Assembly (NCBI GenBank): GCA_026000865.1
Contig: BNZF01000071.1
Span: forward strand, 1 to 5,337
Length of the DNA stretch: 5,337 nt
Source: Clostridia bacterium
GTDB lineage: Bacteria > Bacillota > Clostridia > Oscillospirales > Ruminococcaceae
Direction of reading: 5' to 3'
Shown in pieces: positions 1 to 5,337 of the stretch (the first letter of the stretch is position 1; each line of letters opens with the position of its first letter). The position numbers were made by a program, and so were the translations under genes. Below the pieces are notes generated by a model, which ran no database searches, had not been told where the DNA came from, and saw only the letters and a list, made by a program, of their open reading frames with translations.

Positions 1-148
1 CACGGCGAATAAAACCGTTGAGGCTCTCACCACGGGATTTTGCATACTCTTGCAACACGGCTTTTTCGCCTTTCTTTATAACCAAACGAACGTCATCGTA
101 GGCTTTTTTATTGTAGCGATTTTTTACTGCTGATGATGTTTTGGGCAT
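1..148 (-). CDS. Partial ribbon-helix-helix (Arc/CopG-like) small DNA-binding protein
   Basis: Reading leftward from an ATG at 148, 49 codons are open and the gene leaves the window before its stop, so only the N-terminal part is visible. The start is supported by TAGGAG six bases upstream. The protein begins MPKTSSAVKNRYNKKAYDD, continues with a short beta-strand-like segment (about residues 17-25, YDDVRLVIK), a helix (about 28-39, EKAVLQEYAKS), a GES turn and the start of a second helix (SLNGFIRR). This strand-helix-turn-helix order with 'GESLNGFI' is what I know from small RHH repressor or antitoxin-like proteins on Firmicutes plasmids and conjugative elements, usually about 55-65 residues long, so perhaps 5-15 residues are missing. 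Such proteins dimerise and place the beta strands in the DNA major groove. Its own promoter region carries a copy of the AATACTTGTACAA element, so autoregulation is possible, but nothing in the sequence proves it binds there. Whether it is an antitoxin cannot be judged without the neighbouring gene. Confidence 0.8.
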   Translation of the reverse strand, partial: MPKTSSAVKNRYNKKAYDDVRLVIKKGEKAVLQEYAKSRGESLNGFIRR

Positions 149-210
149 AGATTTCTCCTAAAAAATATTTTTTAATTAAACTCAAATCACAAGAGGATAT
201 TACGAATAAT

Positions 211-239
211 ATTATACCACAACTTAAATACTTGTACAA
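211..239 (-). promoter_or_regulatory. Promoter for the leftward RHH gene, extended -10 type
   Basis: On the minus strand there is a perfect TATAAT (216-211) preceded by TG one base away (TGGTATAAT), an extended -10. Seventeen bases upstream is TTGTAC (239-234), a weak -35 that matches the consensus only in TTG. The expected start is near 204, giving a leader of roughly 55 bases before the ATG at 148. The -35 lies inside the repeated AATACTTGTACAA element, so a protein bound there would block this promoter. Confidence 0.6.
227..239. promoter_or_regulatory. Candidate operator, second (imperfect) copy
   Basis: AATACTTGTACAA here is identical over 13 bases to 317-329. The central TTGTACAA is palindromic, but the outer right arm is not conserved (TAGA instead of GTAT), so it is a weaker site. 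It overlaps the -35 of the leftward promoter. Its centre lies 90 bases from the centre of the perfect copy. Operator function is inferred from position and symmetry. Confidence 0.55.
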
Positions 240-311
240 TAGACAATATGCACAAATTAACGCTGAATTTTTGACAGTATTTATGAATATAACAGAAATT
301 CAAAAAACTGC

Positions 312-341
312 TTGACAATACTTGTACAAGTATGTTATAAT
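312..341 (+). promoter_or_regulatory. Strong vegetative promoter for the 394-714 gene
   Basis: TTGACA (312-317) is a perfect -35 and TATAAT (336-341) a perfect -10, separated by 18 bases. TGT directly before the -10 makes it an extended -10 as well. Transcription should begin near 348, leaving a leader of about 45 bases before the ATG at 394. The spacer is occupied by the 16-bp palindrome at 318-333, so this intrinsically strong promoter is probably kept repressed. Confidence 0.85.
318..333. promoter_or_regulatory. Perfect 16-bp palindromic operator inside promoter spacer
   Basis: ATACTTGTACAAGTAT equals its own reverse complement over all 16 bases and sits exactly between the -35 and -10 hexamers of the rightward promoter, a standard repressor position. 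The half site ATACTTGT recalls the GntR-type operators (as I remember it, the Bacillus gnt operator is the same half site with two more central bases). The bound protein is not known. The RHH protein at 1-148 or a regulator outside the window are both candidates. Confidence 0.75.
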
Positions 342-393
342 TTTTACACGAGGTTTTGAAAAACTTGAAATAAATAAAAAGGAGCGATTTATT

Positions 394-714
394 ATGTATG
401 AAGACAGAAAATATCCCGATGGTCGGTGGAGACCCGCAGGAGTTTGTGGCGGAAGATGGCAAAACTATATGCGTGACTATTATCCCGAGGAATATCAGCA
501 GGTAATTGACGACAATTTGTTTTTCCCGATAGCCTACAAAATCGATGAGGAGGCAGAGCATAAGCGTGAAATTTACACGAATGAATGGCTTAGAACTGCC
601 GAACCACGCCCCGACACCTTTGTGAAAATCGCCGAGTGGGAACGTGAAAAGCAAGATTATGTGAATTTTTTGCTTAATAAAGAGGTAATTCTTAGAGTAA
701 GAACTTCGCTGTAA
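394..714 (+). CDS. 106-residue small protein, weakly TnpV-like
   Basis: The start at 394 is chosen over an in-frame ATG at 322 because AAGGAG (379-384) precedes it by nine bases and because 322 lies inside the promoter spacer, upstream of the transcription start. The product is soluble, highly charged and rich in aromatic residues, with no signal peptide or membrane segment. Residues 19-58 (GGRWQNYMRDYYPEEYQQ, then KIDEEAEHKRE) follow the pattern I know from TnpV, a small protein of Firmicutes transposons and conjugative elements: a basic Y-L/M-R segment, 'P..Y..L/V', then 'ID..A'. The C-terminal helix (about 76-99) also ends in a similar hydrophobic run. The match is loose and no catalytic motif is visible, so function stays unknown. 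It is transcribed alone from a strong, operator-covered promoter and ended by the terminator at 742-785. Confidence 0.8.
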   Translation: MYEDRKYPDGRWRPAGVCGGRWQNYMRDYYPEEYQQVIDDNLFFPIAYKIDEEAEHKREIYTNEWLRTAEPRPDTFVKIAEWEREKQDYVNFLLNKEVILRVRTSL

Positions 715-741
715 AATCTGAAATTCACCTGAAAAAAGATT

Positions 742-785
742 AAAAGCAATCGTTAAAAACGGTTGCTTTTTTGTAATTTTTTTAT
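742..785 (+). terminator. Strong intrinsic terminator after the 394-714 gene
   Basis: A 12-bp stem (AAAAGCAATCGT at 742-753 with ACGGTTGCTTTT at 759-770, one T-G wobble) encloses a TAAAA loop and runs into TTTTTTGTAATTTTTTT. It starts 28 bases after the stop codon at 714. It should separate the upstream gene from the small membrane protein gene at 805. Confidence 0.9.
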
Positions 786-804
786 AAAATGCTGAGGTAA
801 CAAT

Positions 805-1002
805 ATGATAATTATACTTCTTATAATTTCAATAATATGCTCATTCATAAGTTTAACCGTATTTTTCTATTTGTCAATAAAAATGTTTTTTATTGACCAT
901 AAATGGAAAAGCGTACAGGGATATAATGCTTTTTTAATTACAGGGCTTAGCAGTATTATTTTTGGAATTATAATGCTGATTTTATATTTTTACTTGGTTT
1001 AA
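805..1002 (+). CDS. Small two-helix membrane protein of unknown function
   Basis: This 65-residue frame starts with ATG six bases after GAGGT (794-798), a reasonable ribosome binding site. The protein is almost entirely hydrophobic: a first membrane helix spans about residues 2-28, a short basic/polar loop follows (IDHKWKSVQGYN, about 30-41), and a second helix spans about 42-64, ending at the C-terminus. A hairpin with both ends on the same face of the membrane is expected. I recognise no family. The DNA is visibly more AT-rich than the large gene to the right. It follows a strong terminator and no clear promoter of its own could be placed: TATAAA at 783-788 would start transcription inside the ribosome binding site. 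It converges on the toxin gene with only 24 bases between. It may be a genuine small membrane protein, a remnant, or a hydrophobic toxin-like peptide. The ribosome binding site and clean two-helix layout favour a real gene. Confidence 0.6.
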   Translation: MIIILLIISIICSFISLTVFFYLSIKMFFIDHKWKSVQGYNAFLITGLSSIIFGIIMLILYFYLV

Positions 1003-1026
1003 TTTGCGGTATTTAACCAATTAATT

Positions 1027-1311
1027 TTACTCTAATAAGTCACTATGCGTGCCGATATATGCAAGCGTTAAAGTCAAAATATCATTTTTGATTTTGTAAA
1101 TTAACAACCAATTACTTCTCGCACCGCCGATATGGCATTCACGATATCCGCTGTAATTTCCTTTCAGCGGATGGTCATTATATTCTTTCGGAAGAGGTTT
1201 TTCATTAAGCAACAATTCAATTAGATTGTCAATCAAAGAAACATCTAAATGACGTTTTTGACAAAGTTTATATCCTTTTTTGAATTTATGCGTAACCACT
1301 AGTTTAAGCAT
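1027..1311 (-). CDS. yafQ: YafQ-family type II toxin, predicted mRNA endoribonuclease
   Basis: The 94-residue product has the RelE/ParE-superfamily YafQ pattern: FKKGYKLCQKRHLD (10-23), a helix, then LPKEYNDHPLKG (40-51), GYRECHI (55-61), NWLLIYKI (67-74) and GTHSDLL (87-93). Members cut mRNA on the ribosome during translation. Aligned by eye to E. coli YafQ, His47, His60, Trp68 and His89 match its His50, His63, Trp68 and His87. The catalytic Asp67 is replaced by Asn67, Phe91 by Leu93, and three residues are inserted between His60 and Asn67 (GGARS). I believe a 'HIGG.(R/K)S.W' version occurs widely in Firmicutes, so the protein may still be active, but reduced activity is possible. The ATG overlaps the end of the antitoxin gene by 8 bases, so the two are translationally coupled. 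Length is normal for the family (E. coli YafQ has 92). Confidence 0.9.
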   Translation of the reverse strand: MLKLVVTHKFKKGYKLCQKRHLDVSLIDNLIELLLNEKPLPKEYNDHPLKGNYSGYRECHIGGARSNWLLIYKIKNDILTLTLAYIGTHSDLLE

Positions 1312-1564
1312 TTAACCACTCCTTAGCCTGTTCCCAAGAGTTAAAACTTTCGCCAATATGGTTATCAGCCTCGTAAATTGCCTCCGCAACAGCGAGTTCT
1401 GTTTCATTCAAAATTAGGTCAAACGGAATGCCTCTTCGCAGTTTTACCTGATGAAGAAACATGTTAACTGCCTCGCTTAATGATATTCCGAGCTCAGAAA
1501 GTATCGGAGTAACATCATTTTTAACATCGTTATTTATTCGTATAGTGGTTGATTTTGTAGACAT
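1304..1564 (-). CDS. dinJ: DinJ/RelB-family antitoxin
   Basis: The 86-residue product starts at 1564, where GAGGTGAT precedes the ATG by four bases. The in-frame ATG at 1615 is rejected because it lies upstream of the predicted transcription start. Residues 5-45 are diagnostic: STTIRINNDVKND is the beta strand of a ribbon-helix-helix DNA-binding dimer, followed by helices in ILSELGISLSEAVNMFLHQV and the family signature LRRGIPFDL (42-50). The acidic C-terminal half, ending EQAKEWLNA, is the part that in this family wraps and inhibits the toxin. The protein should bind YafQ and, alone or as the complex, repress its own promoter. DinJ with YafQ is the established pairing in E. coli, and the gene order antitoxin then toxin is the usual one. 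All expected parts are present and unbroken. Confidence 0.93.
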   Translation of the reverse strand: MSTKSTTIRINNDVKNDVTPILSELGISLSEAVNMFLHQVKLRRGIPFDLILNETELAVAEAIYEADNHIGESFNSWEQAKEWLNA

Positions 1565-1583
1565 AATTATCACCTCATATAGA

Positions 1584-1612
1584 ATTATATCACTAATGTA
1601 TACGTTTGTCAA
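1584..1612 (-). promoter_or_regulatory. Near-ideal promoter of the dinJ-yafQ operon
   Basis: On the minus strand, TTGACA (1612-1607) and TATAAT (1589-1584) are both perfect and 17 bases apart. TGA before the -10 makes it extended. The start should fall near 1577, only about 13 bases from the ATG, so the leader is little more than the ribosome binding site. ATATA and TATAT arms flank a four-base centre over the -10 and start region (about 1574-1589) and could be an antitoxin operator, but this DNA is AT-rich and the symmetry is weak evidence. Confidence 0.85.
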
Positions 1613-1631
1613 CAATTTATTTGATTTTTAT

Positions 1632-1638
1632 AAGGAGG
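1632..1638 (+). promoter_or_regulatory. Ribosome binding site fixing the start of the giant gene
   Basis: AAGGAGG, a perfect Shine-Dalgarno, sits five bases before the ATG at 1644 and settles the start. No credible promoter lies between it and the toxin-antitoxin promoter: TTGTCA (1606-1611) with TATAAG (1629-1634) has 17-base spacing, but would start transcription near 1641, after the ribosome binding site. Confidence 0.85.
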
Positions 1639-1643
1639 GAAAA

Positions 1644-4600
1644 ATGCCAAAAACAGTAAAACGCATACCAAAGAAAAAAGCGATAGCACCAAAAATTAGT
1701 AATCAAATGTCGCTTTTTGAATTTTTTGAATTAGATGAGAATAAAAAACTCAAGGTAAATCTTGAAGAAAACACGTTGAAAAGTGTTGAATATGAAGGCG
1801 AAATTTTTTATGAAAATTCTTTTTCAGAAGCAGAAAAAAGTCAAGAACAGCCCACAATTGACAATTCCGCAAACTTCAAAATAACAGACGAAAATCTCGG
1901 TGTCGGCGGTACGGCGAGAGAACGCATTAACCGCAATATCTCGGCTATTGAACTCGCAAAGGAACTCCACGAGCAAGACCGCAACGCTACTCTCGATGAG
2001 CAAAAACTCCTCTCGGAGTATGTCGGTTGGGGAGGGCTTTCTGATGTTTTTGACGAGCGAAAAGACACGTTTTCGAGCGAACGTCAAAAACTTCAAGACT
2101 TGCTTACGCCTGATGAGTACGCAAGTGCAAGGGCGAGTACAACATCAGCGTTTTATACTTCGCCAATTATTATCAACGCAATATATACTGCCGCAGAGAA
2201 CTTCGAAATACCCGAAAACGCACGGATTTTAGAGCCTGCTTGCGGTGTCGGAAATTTCTTCGGCACTCTTCCCGAAACATTCAAAAACTCTAATTTACAC
2301 GGCGTTGAACTTGACAGCGTGTCCGCAAAAATTGCACAAAAACTCTATCCAAATGCCAAAATTCAGAATGACGGTTTTGAAAAAACGGCTATTCCAAACG
2401 GCTCTATGGACTTGGTTGTCGGCAACGTGCCTTTCGGCGAAACTCGACCTTACGACAAAGAATACAAAAATCGCAATTTTCTTATTCATGATTATTTCTT
2501 TGCAAAATCACTCGACAAGGTTGCAAACGGCGACCCGAGCCGGGCTGGCGGTATCATCGCTTTTGTGACATCGAAAGGCACACTCGATAAAAAAGACCCG
2601 ACCGTGCGTGAATATCTCGCTGAACGTGCCGAATTAATCGGTGCAATTCGCTTGCCAAACACGGCATTCAAATATAACGCAGGAACGGACGTTACAAGCG
2701 ATATTATTTTCTTGCAAAAGCGTGACTGCCCGATTGATATTTCAACGAACTGCCCCGACTGGGTACACGTTGGAGTTGCCGAAAATGGCTTGATGTACAA
2801 TCAATATTTTATCAACAATCCACAAATGCTCCTCGGAGAAATGGCTGAAATTAGTGGTCGTTTTGGTATTGAAACAACCTGTAAACCGCTTGAAAACGCC
2901 GATTTCAAACAGCAACTTAATACCGCAATATCGTCATTATCAGCAGAATTTAACGCCGAGCATTCGGAAGAATATTACGCAGAACCTTTTGATTTTAATT
3001 TTGAAGCACCTCTTGAACAGCGAAATTATACCCATTTTGTCGTTGACGGCGAAATTTATTTTAAGGAAAATTCAAACCTAAAAAAAGCGGAAGTTAAAGA
3101 AAAAGATACTCAAAGATTTATTGATTTGCTGTATGTTCGTGATGATGTCAGACGGTTAATCAACGCTCAGGTTGACAACTGTTCCGATACGGTTTTGGCA
3201 ACATTACAGCAAAATCTCAATACTTCTTATGAATATTTTGCCACAAAATATGGCAACTTGAATGCTAATAAAAATCTTGATTTATTAGGGCAGGACGATG
3301 ATTTTTATCTTATGCAGTCTTTGGAAGTGGTTGACAAAGTCACAAAAGCCTTTGAAAAAGCCGATATTTTTACAAAGCGGACTATTCAAGCGGAAGTAAA
3401 AATTGAGAGTGTTGAAACGCCGAAAGAGGCGTTTTTTGTTTCGATTAACCAAATGGGTAGGCTTGATATTGACTATATGTCAGGACTTTGCTCTCGTTCG
3501 GAAGATGAAATTATCGCAAATTTAATCGAAAGCAACGATATTTTTTTCGACCCTGAAAAGAAAAGATATGTTGAAACTGCCGAGTATTTATCGGGCAATG
3601 TGCGTGAAAAATTGCGACTTGCGGAAATTGCAATCAAAGATAACCCCGAACTTGAACGCAATGTTACGGCGTTAAAAGAAGTCATTCCGCTTGATATTCC
3701 TGCAACGGAAATTTTTGCACGACTTGGTGTTGGTTGGGTTGACACGGAAGATTACGCAAGATTTTTTAACGAAACTACTAAACTGGGCATTCAAAGAGCA
3801 TATGATGGCGATGTACCGCCTGCGTATTCGTCAAGAAATATAATGCTGAACCGTGGCAGTAACGGCGAGTACAGCGTTAAAAATCCGACAAAAGATTATA
3901 ATTACGGGAGCATTACGGCGACTTCGACTTACGGCACGGTGCGAATGAACGCATACCAAATCTTTGAAAATGTGCTTAATCAGCGTGATTGTATCGTCAA
4001 AGACAAGCACGAAATGCCTGACGGTAAGCCGTATTACGTCGTCAACCGTCAAGAAACCGATAACGCTCAGGCAAAAGCAAAAATTTTATCCGAGGCTTTT
4101 GAAGAATGGCTTTGGAAAGACCCCGTCAGACGTGATAAATATGTAAAAATTTATAACGAAAAATTTAACTGTTTGGTCGGGCGTGAGTATGATGGTTCAC
4201 ACCAAACTTTTAGTGGTATGTCGCCGAATGTACGCCTGCGTGAACATCAGTTAAACGCCGTTGCTCGTGCGAAATATGGCGGTAACACGCTGTTGGCACA
4301 CGTTGTCGGAGCAGGTAAATCCTTTGAATTTATCACGGCGACTATGGAGAAAAAACGGCTCGGTTTAATCAATAAAGCCAGCATTGTCGTGCCGAAAGCA
4401 CTTGTTGCACAGACTGCACTCGAATGGCAAAGGCTCTATCCAAACTCGAAAATTCTTGTTGCAACTGCGAAAGATTTTACCAAAGAAAATCGCAACAAAT
4501 TTATGGCGAGGATAACCACGGGCAATTATGATGCTGTAATTATGTCGCAGGAGCAATTTTCCAAAATCCCGATGAGCATTGAATATCAGACACAGTTTAT

Positions 4601-5337
4601 GCGTGAGGAAATCGACCGTTTGAGCGATGTTATCAGGGAACTTCGCAACAGCGGTAACGGTTTATCGGTCAAACAATACGAAACTAAAATGAAACGTTTG
4701 GAGGAGAAAATCCAAAAGAAAATTAACGGTGTTGACCGTGATACGGCTATTAACTTTGAAGAAACTGGCATTGACGCACTCGTGGTCGATGAGGCTCACG
4801 GCTATAAAAACGGCTTAATTGCTACTAAAATGCAGAACGTTTCGGGTGTTACAACTCGCCCGTCAAACAAAGCCGAAGATATGAATATGAAATGTCAATA
4901 TCTGAACAACAAATACGACTACAACAACATTATTTTTGCGACTGGAACGCCGATTTCAAATAATCTGTCAGAGTTATACACGATGTCAATGTACCTCCGA
5001 CCCGACATTATGGAACGTGCAGGAATAAGCGGTTTTGACGACTGGTGTGCAACTTTTGCAAAGGTTAATACGCAAATGGAGCAGTCCACAAGCGGTGGTT
5101 TCAAGGCACGAAAAAGGCTTAATGAGTTTGTGAATTTGCCTGAACTTATCGAACTTTATCACACATTCGCAGATGTTAAAACCGCAGACGACTTAAAACT
5201 TCCCGTGCCGAATTTAGAGGGCGGTAAACCGAAAGCGGTACTTTGTCCGCCGTCTGAATTTCAGCAAAAATATATTGAACATCTTGCAATGCGTTCGCAA
5301 AATATCCCGAAAGACAAGACCATTGACAACATTCTGA
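1644..5337 (+). CDS. Giant N12-class adenine DNA methylase fused to SF2/SNF2-like helicase, partial
   Basis: The frame is open without a stop for 1231 codons and leaves the window, so the C-terminus is missing; relatives I know are about 2000-3000 residues. After a basic, low-complexity start, residues about 78-170 hold the family's lead-in (YVGWGGL at 126-132, FYTSP at 170-174). The N6-adenine methyltransferase follows: SAM-binding motif I EPACGVGNFFG (197-207), catalytic-type VGNVPFG (259-265, in place of NPPY), FLIHDYFF (279-286) and IAFVTSKG (305-312). A linker of roughly 500 residues leads to the helicase: LREHQ (865-869), Walker A VGAGKS (888-893, Lys892), DEAH (1049-1052) and motif III ATGTPISN (1099-1106). 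A charged, probably coiled-coil insertion (about 985-1030) separates Walker A from DEAH. Missing beyond the edge is the second RecA-like lobe. The family (COG4646, from memory) is typical of Tn1549-like conjugative elements; the build recalls phage P1 DarB, an antirestriction protein. Likely it methylates adenine in DNA while translocating along it; target site and biological role are inference. Confidence 0.93.
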   Translation, partial: MPKTVKRIPKKKAIAPKISNQMSLFEFFELDENKKLKVNLEENTLKSVEYEGEIFYENSFSEAEKSQEQPTIDNSANFKITDENLGVGGTARERINRNISAIELAKELHEQDRNATLDEQKLLSEYVGWGGLSDVFDERKDTFSSERQKLQDLLTPDEYASARASTTSAFYTSPIIINAIYTAAENFEIPENARILEPACGVGNFFGTLPETFKNSNLHGVELDSVSAKIAQKLYPNAKIQNDGFEKTAIPNGSMDLVVGNVPFGETRPYDKEYKNRNFLIHDYFFAKSLDKVANGDPSRAGGIIAFVTSKGTLDKKDPTVREYLAERAELIGAIRLPNTAFKYNAGTDVTSDIIFLQKRDCPIDISTNCPDWVHVGVAENGLMYNQYFINNPQMLLGEMAEISGRFGIETTCKPLENADFKQQLNTAISSLSAEFNAEHSEEYYAEPFDFNFEAPLEQRNYTHFVVDGEIYFKENSNLKKAEVKEKDTQRFIDLLYVRDDVRRLINAQVDNCSDTVLATLQQNLNTSYEYFATKYGNLNANKNLDLLGQDDDFYLMQSLEVVDKVTKAFEKADIFTKRTIQAEVKIESVETPKEAFFVSINQMGRLDIDYMSGLCSRSEDEIIANLIESNDIFFDPEKKRYVETAEYLSGNVREKLRLAEIAIKDNPELERNVTALKEVIPLDIPATEIFARLGVGWVDTEDYARFFNETTKLGIQRAYDGDVPPAYSSRNIMLNRGSNGEYSVKNPTKDYNYGSITATSTYGTVRMNAYQIFENVLNQRDCIVKDKHEMPDGKPYYVVNRQETDNAQAKAKILSEAFEEWLWKDPVRRDKYVKIYNEKFNCLVGREYDGSHQTFSGMSPNVRLREHQLNAVARAKYGGNTLLAHVVGAGKSFEFITATMEKKRLGLINKASIVVPKALVAQTALEWQRLYPNSKILVATAKDFTKENRNKFMARITTGNYDAVIMSQEQFSKIPMSIEYQTQFMREEIDRLSDVIRELRNSGNGLSVKQYETKMKRLEEKIQKKINGVDRDTAINFEETGIDALVVDEAHGYKNGLIATKMQNVSGVTTRPSNKAEDMNMKCQYLNNKYDYNNIIFATGTPISNNLSELYTMSMYLRPDIMERAGISGFDDWCATFAKVNTQMEQSTSGGFKARKRLNEFVNLPELIELYHTFADVKTADDLKLPVPNLEGGKPKAVLCPPSEFQQKYIEHLAMRSQNIPKDKTIDNIL

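Noticed and set aside
271..293. TTGACA with TATAAC as an extra rightward promoter
   Set aside because: The hexamers are only 11 bases apart, far too close, and the promoter at 312-341 is much better.
322..393. Longer N-terminus for the 394-714 gene
   Set aside because: The ATG at 322 lies between the -35 and -10 of the promoter, so it would not be in the transcript, and it lacks a ribosome binding site.
187..654. 155-codon leftward open frame
   Set aside because: It runs antisense through the strong promoter and the 394-714 gene, has no ribosome binding site, and its product is a low-complexity Phe/Leu/Ile-rich sequence typical of AT-rich antisense DNA.
1003..1026. Bidirectional terminator between the membrane protein and toxin genes
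   Set aside because: Only a three-base GGT/ACC hairpin with AT-rich flanks is visible, too weak to call.
1565..1615. Longer N-terminus for the antitoxin
   Set aside because: The extra 17 residues would be encoded across the -10 and -35 region, and family similarity starts only after the methionine at 1564.
1606..1634. TTGTCA-17-TATAAG as promoter of the giant gene
   Set aside because: Its start site would fall near 1641, downstream of the Shine-Dalgarno at 1632-1638, wasting a perfect ribosome binding site.
1824..5104. About a dozen open frames of 60-110 codons on both strands inside the giant gene
   Set aside because: All overlap the continuous 1231-codon frame with clear domain motifs, lack ribosome binding sites and give Ser/Arg- or Phe-rich products typical of shadow frames.
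1..5337. CRISPR array, tRNA, rRNA or insertion sequence ends
   Set aside because: No regularly spaced repeats, cloverleaf-like segments, rRNA-like stretches or terminal inverted repeats with transposase were seen on reading both strands by eye.

Overview
The window looks like part of an integrative/conjugative or similar mobile element from a low-to-mid GC Gram-positive host, most likely a gut-type Clostridia member. This rests on strong AGGAGG-type Shine-Dalgarno sites, textbook TTGACA/TATAAT promoters with extended -10 elements, AT-rich intergenic DNA, and gene families I know mainly from Firmicutes mobile elements. Species cannot be named from this sequence. No rRNA, tRNA, CRISPR array or insertion sequence ends were seen.

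Left part (1-790): a ribbon-helix-helix (RHH) type small protein gene runs leftward off the window edge. It is divergent from a 106-residue gene at 394-714 that weakly resembles the TnpV family. The 245-base gap between them holds two divergent promoters, each covered by a copy of the same 13-base sequence AATACTTGTACAA. At the rightward promoter this becomes a perfect 16-bp palindrome exactly filling most of the -35/-10 spacer. That is the layout of a shared repressor operator. A strong intrinsic terminator (742-785) closes the rightward unit.

Middle (805-1620): a 65-residue two-helix membrane protein of unknown role faces a leftward type II toxin-antitoxin operon of the DinJ (RelB)-YafQ kind. 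Antitoxin and toxin overlap by 8 bases and are driven by a near-ideal promoter at 1584-1612. The toxin keeps most YafQ active-site positions but has Asn where E. coli YafQ has its catalytic Asp67, and a 3-residue insertion next to it.

Right part (1644-5337): the first 1231 residues of a giant protein that continues past the window. It has an N-terminal adenine-specific DNA methyltransferase domain (SAM motif EPACGVGNF, catalytic-type NVPFG) followed by an SF2/SNF2-like helicase (GAGKS, DEAH, ATGTPISN). This is the 'N12 class adenine-specific DNA methylase' / helicase family (COG4646 in my recollection), common on Tn1549-like conjugative elements and distantly similar in architecture to phage P1 DarB. 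A plausible reading is that the giant enzyme modifies or protects the element's DNA, the toxin-antitoxin pair stabilises it, and the small RHH protein with its operators forms a separate regulatory unit. These functional links are inference.
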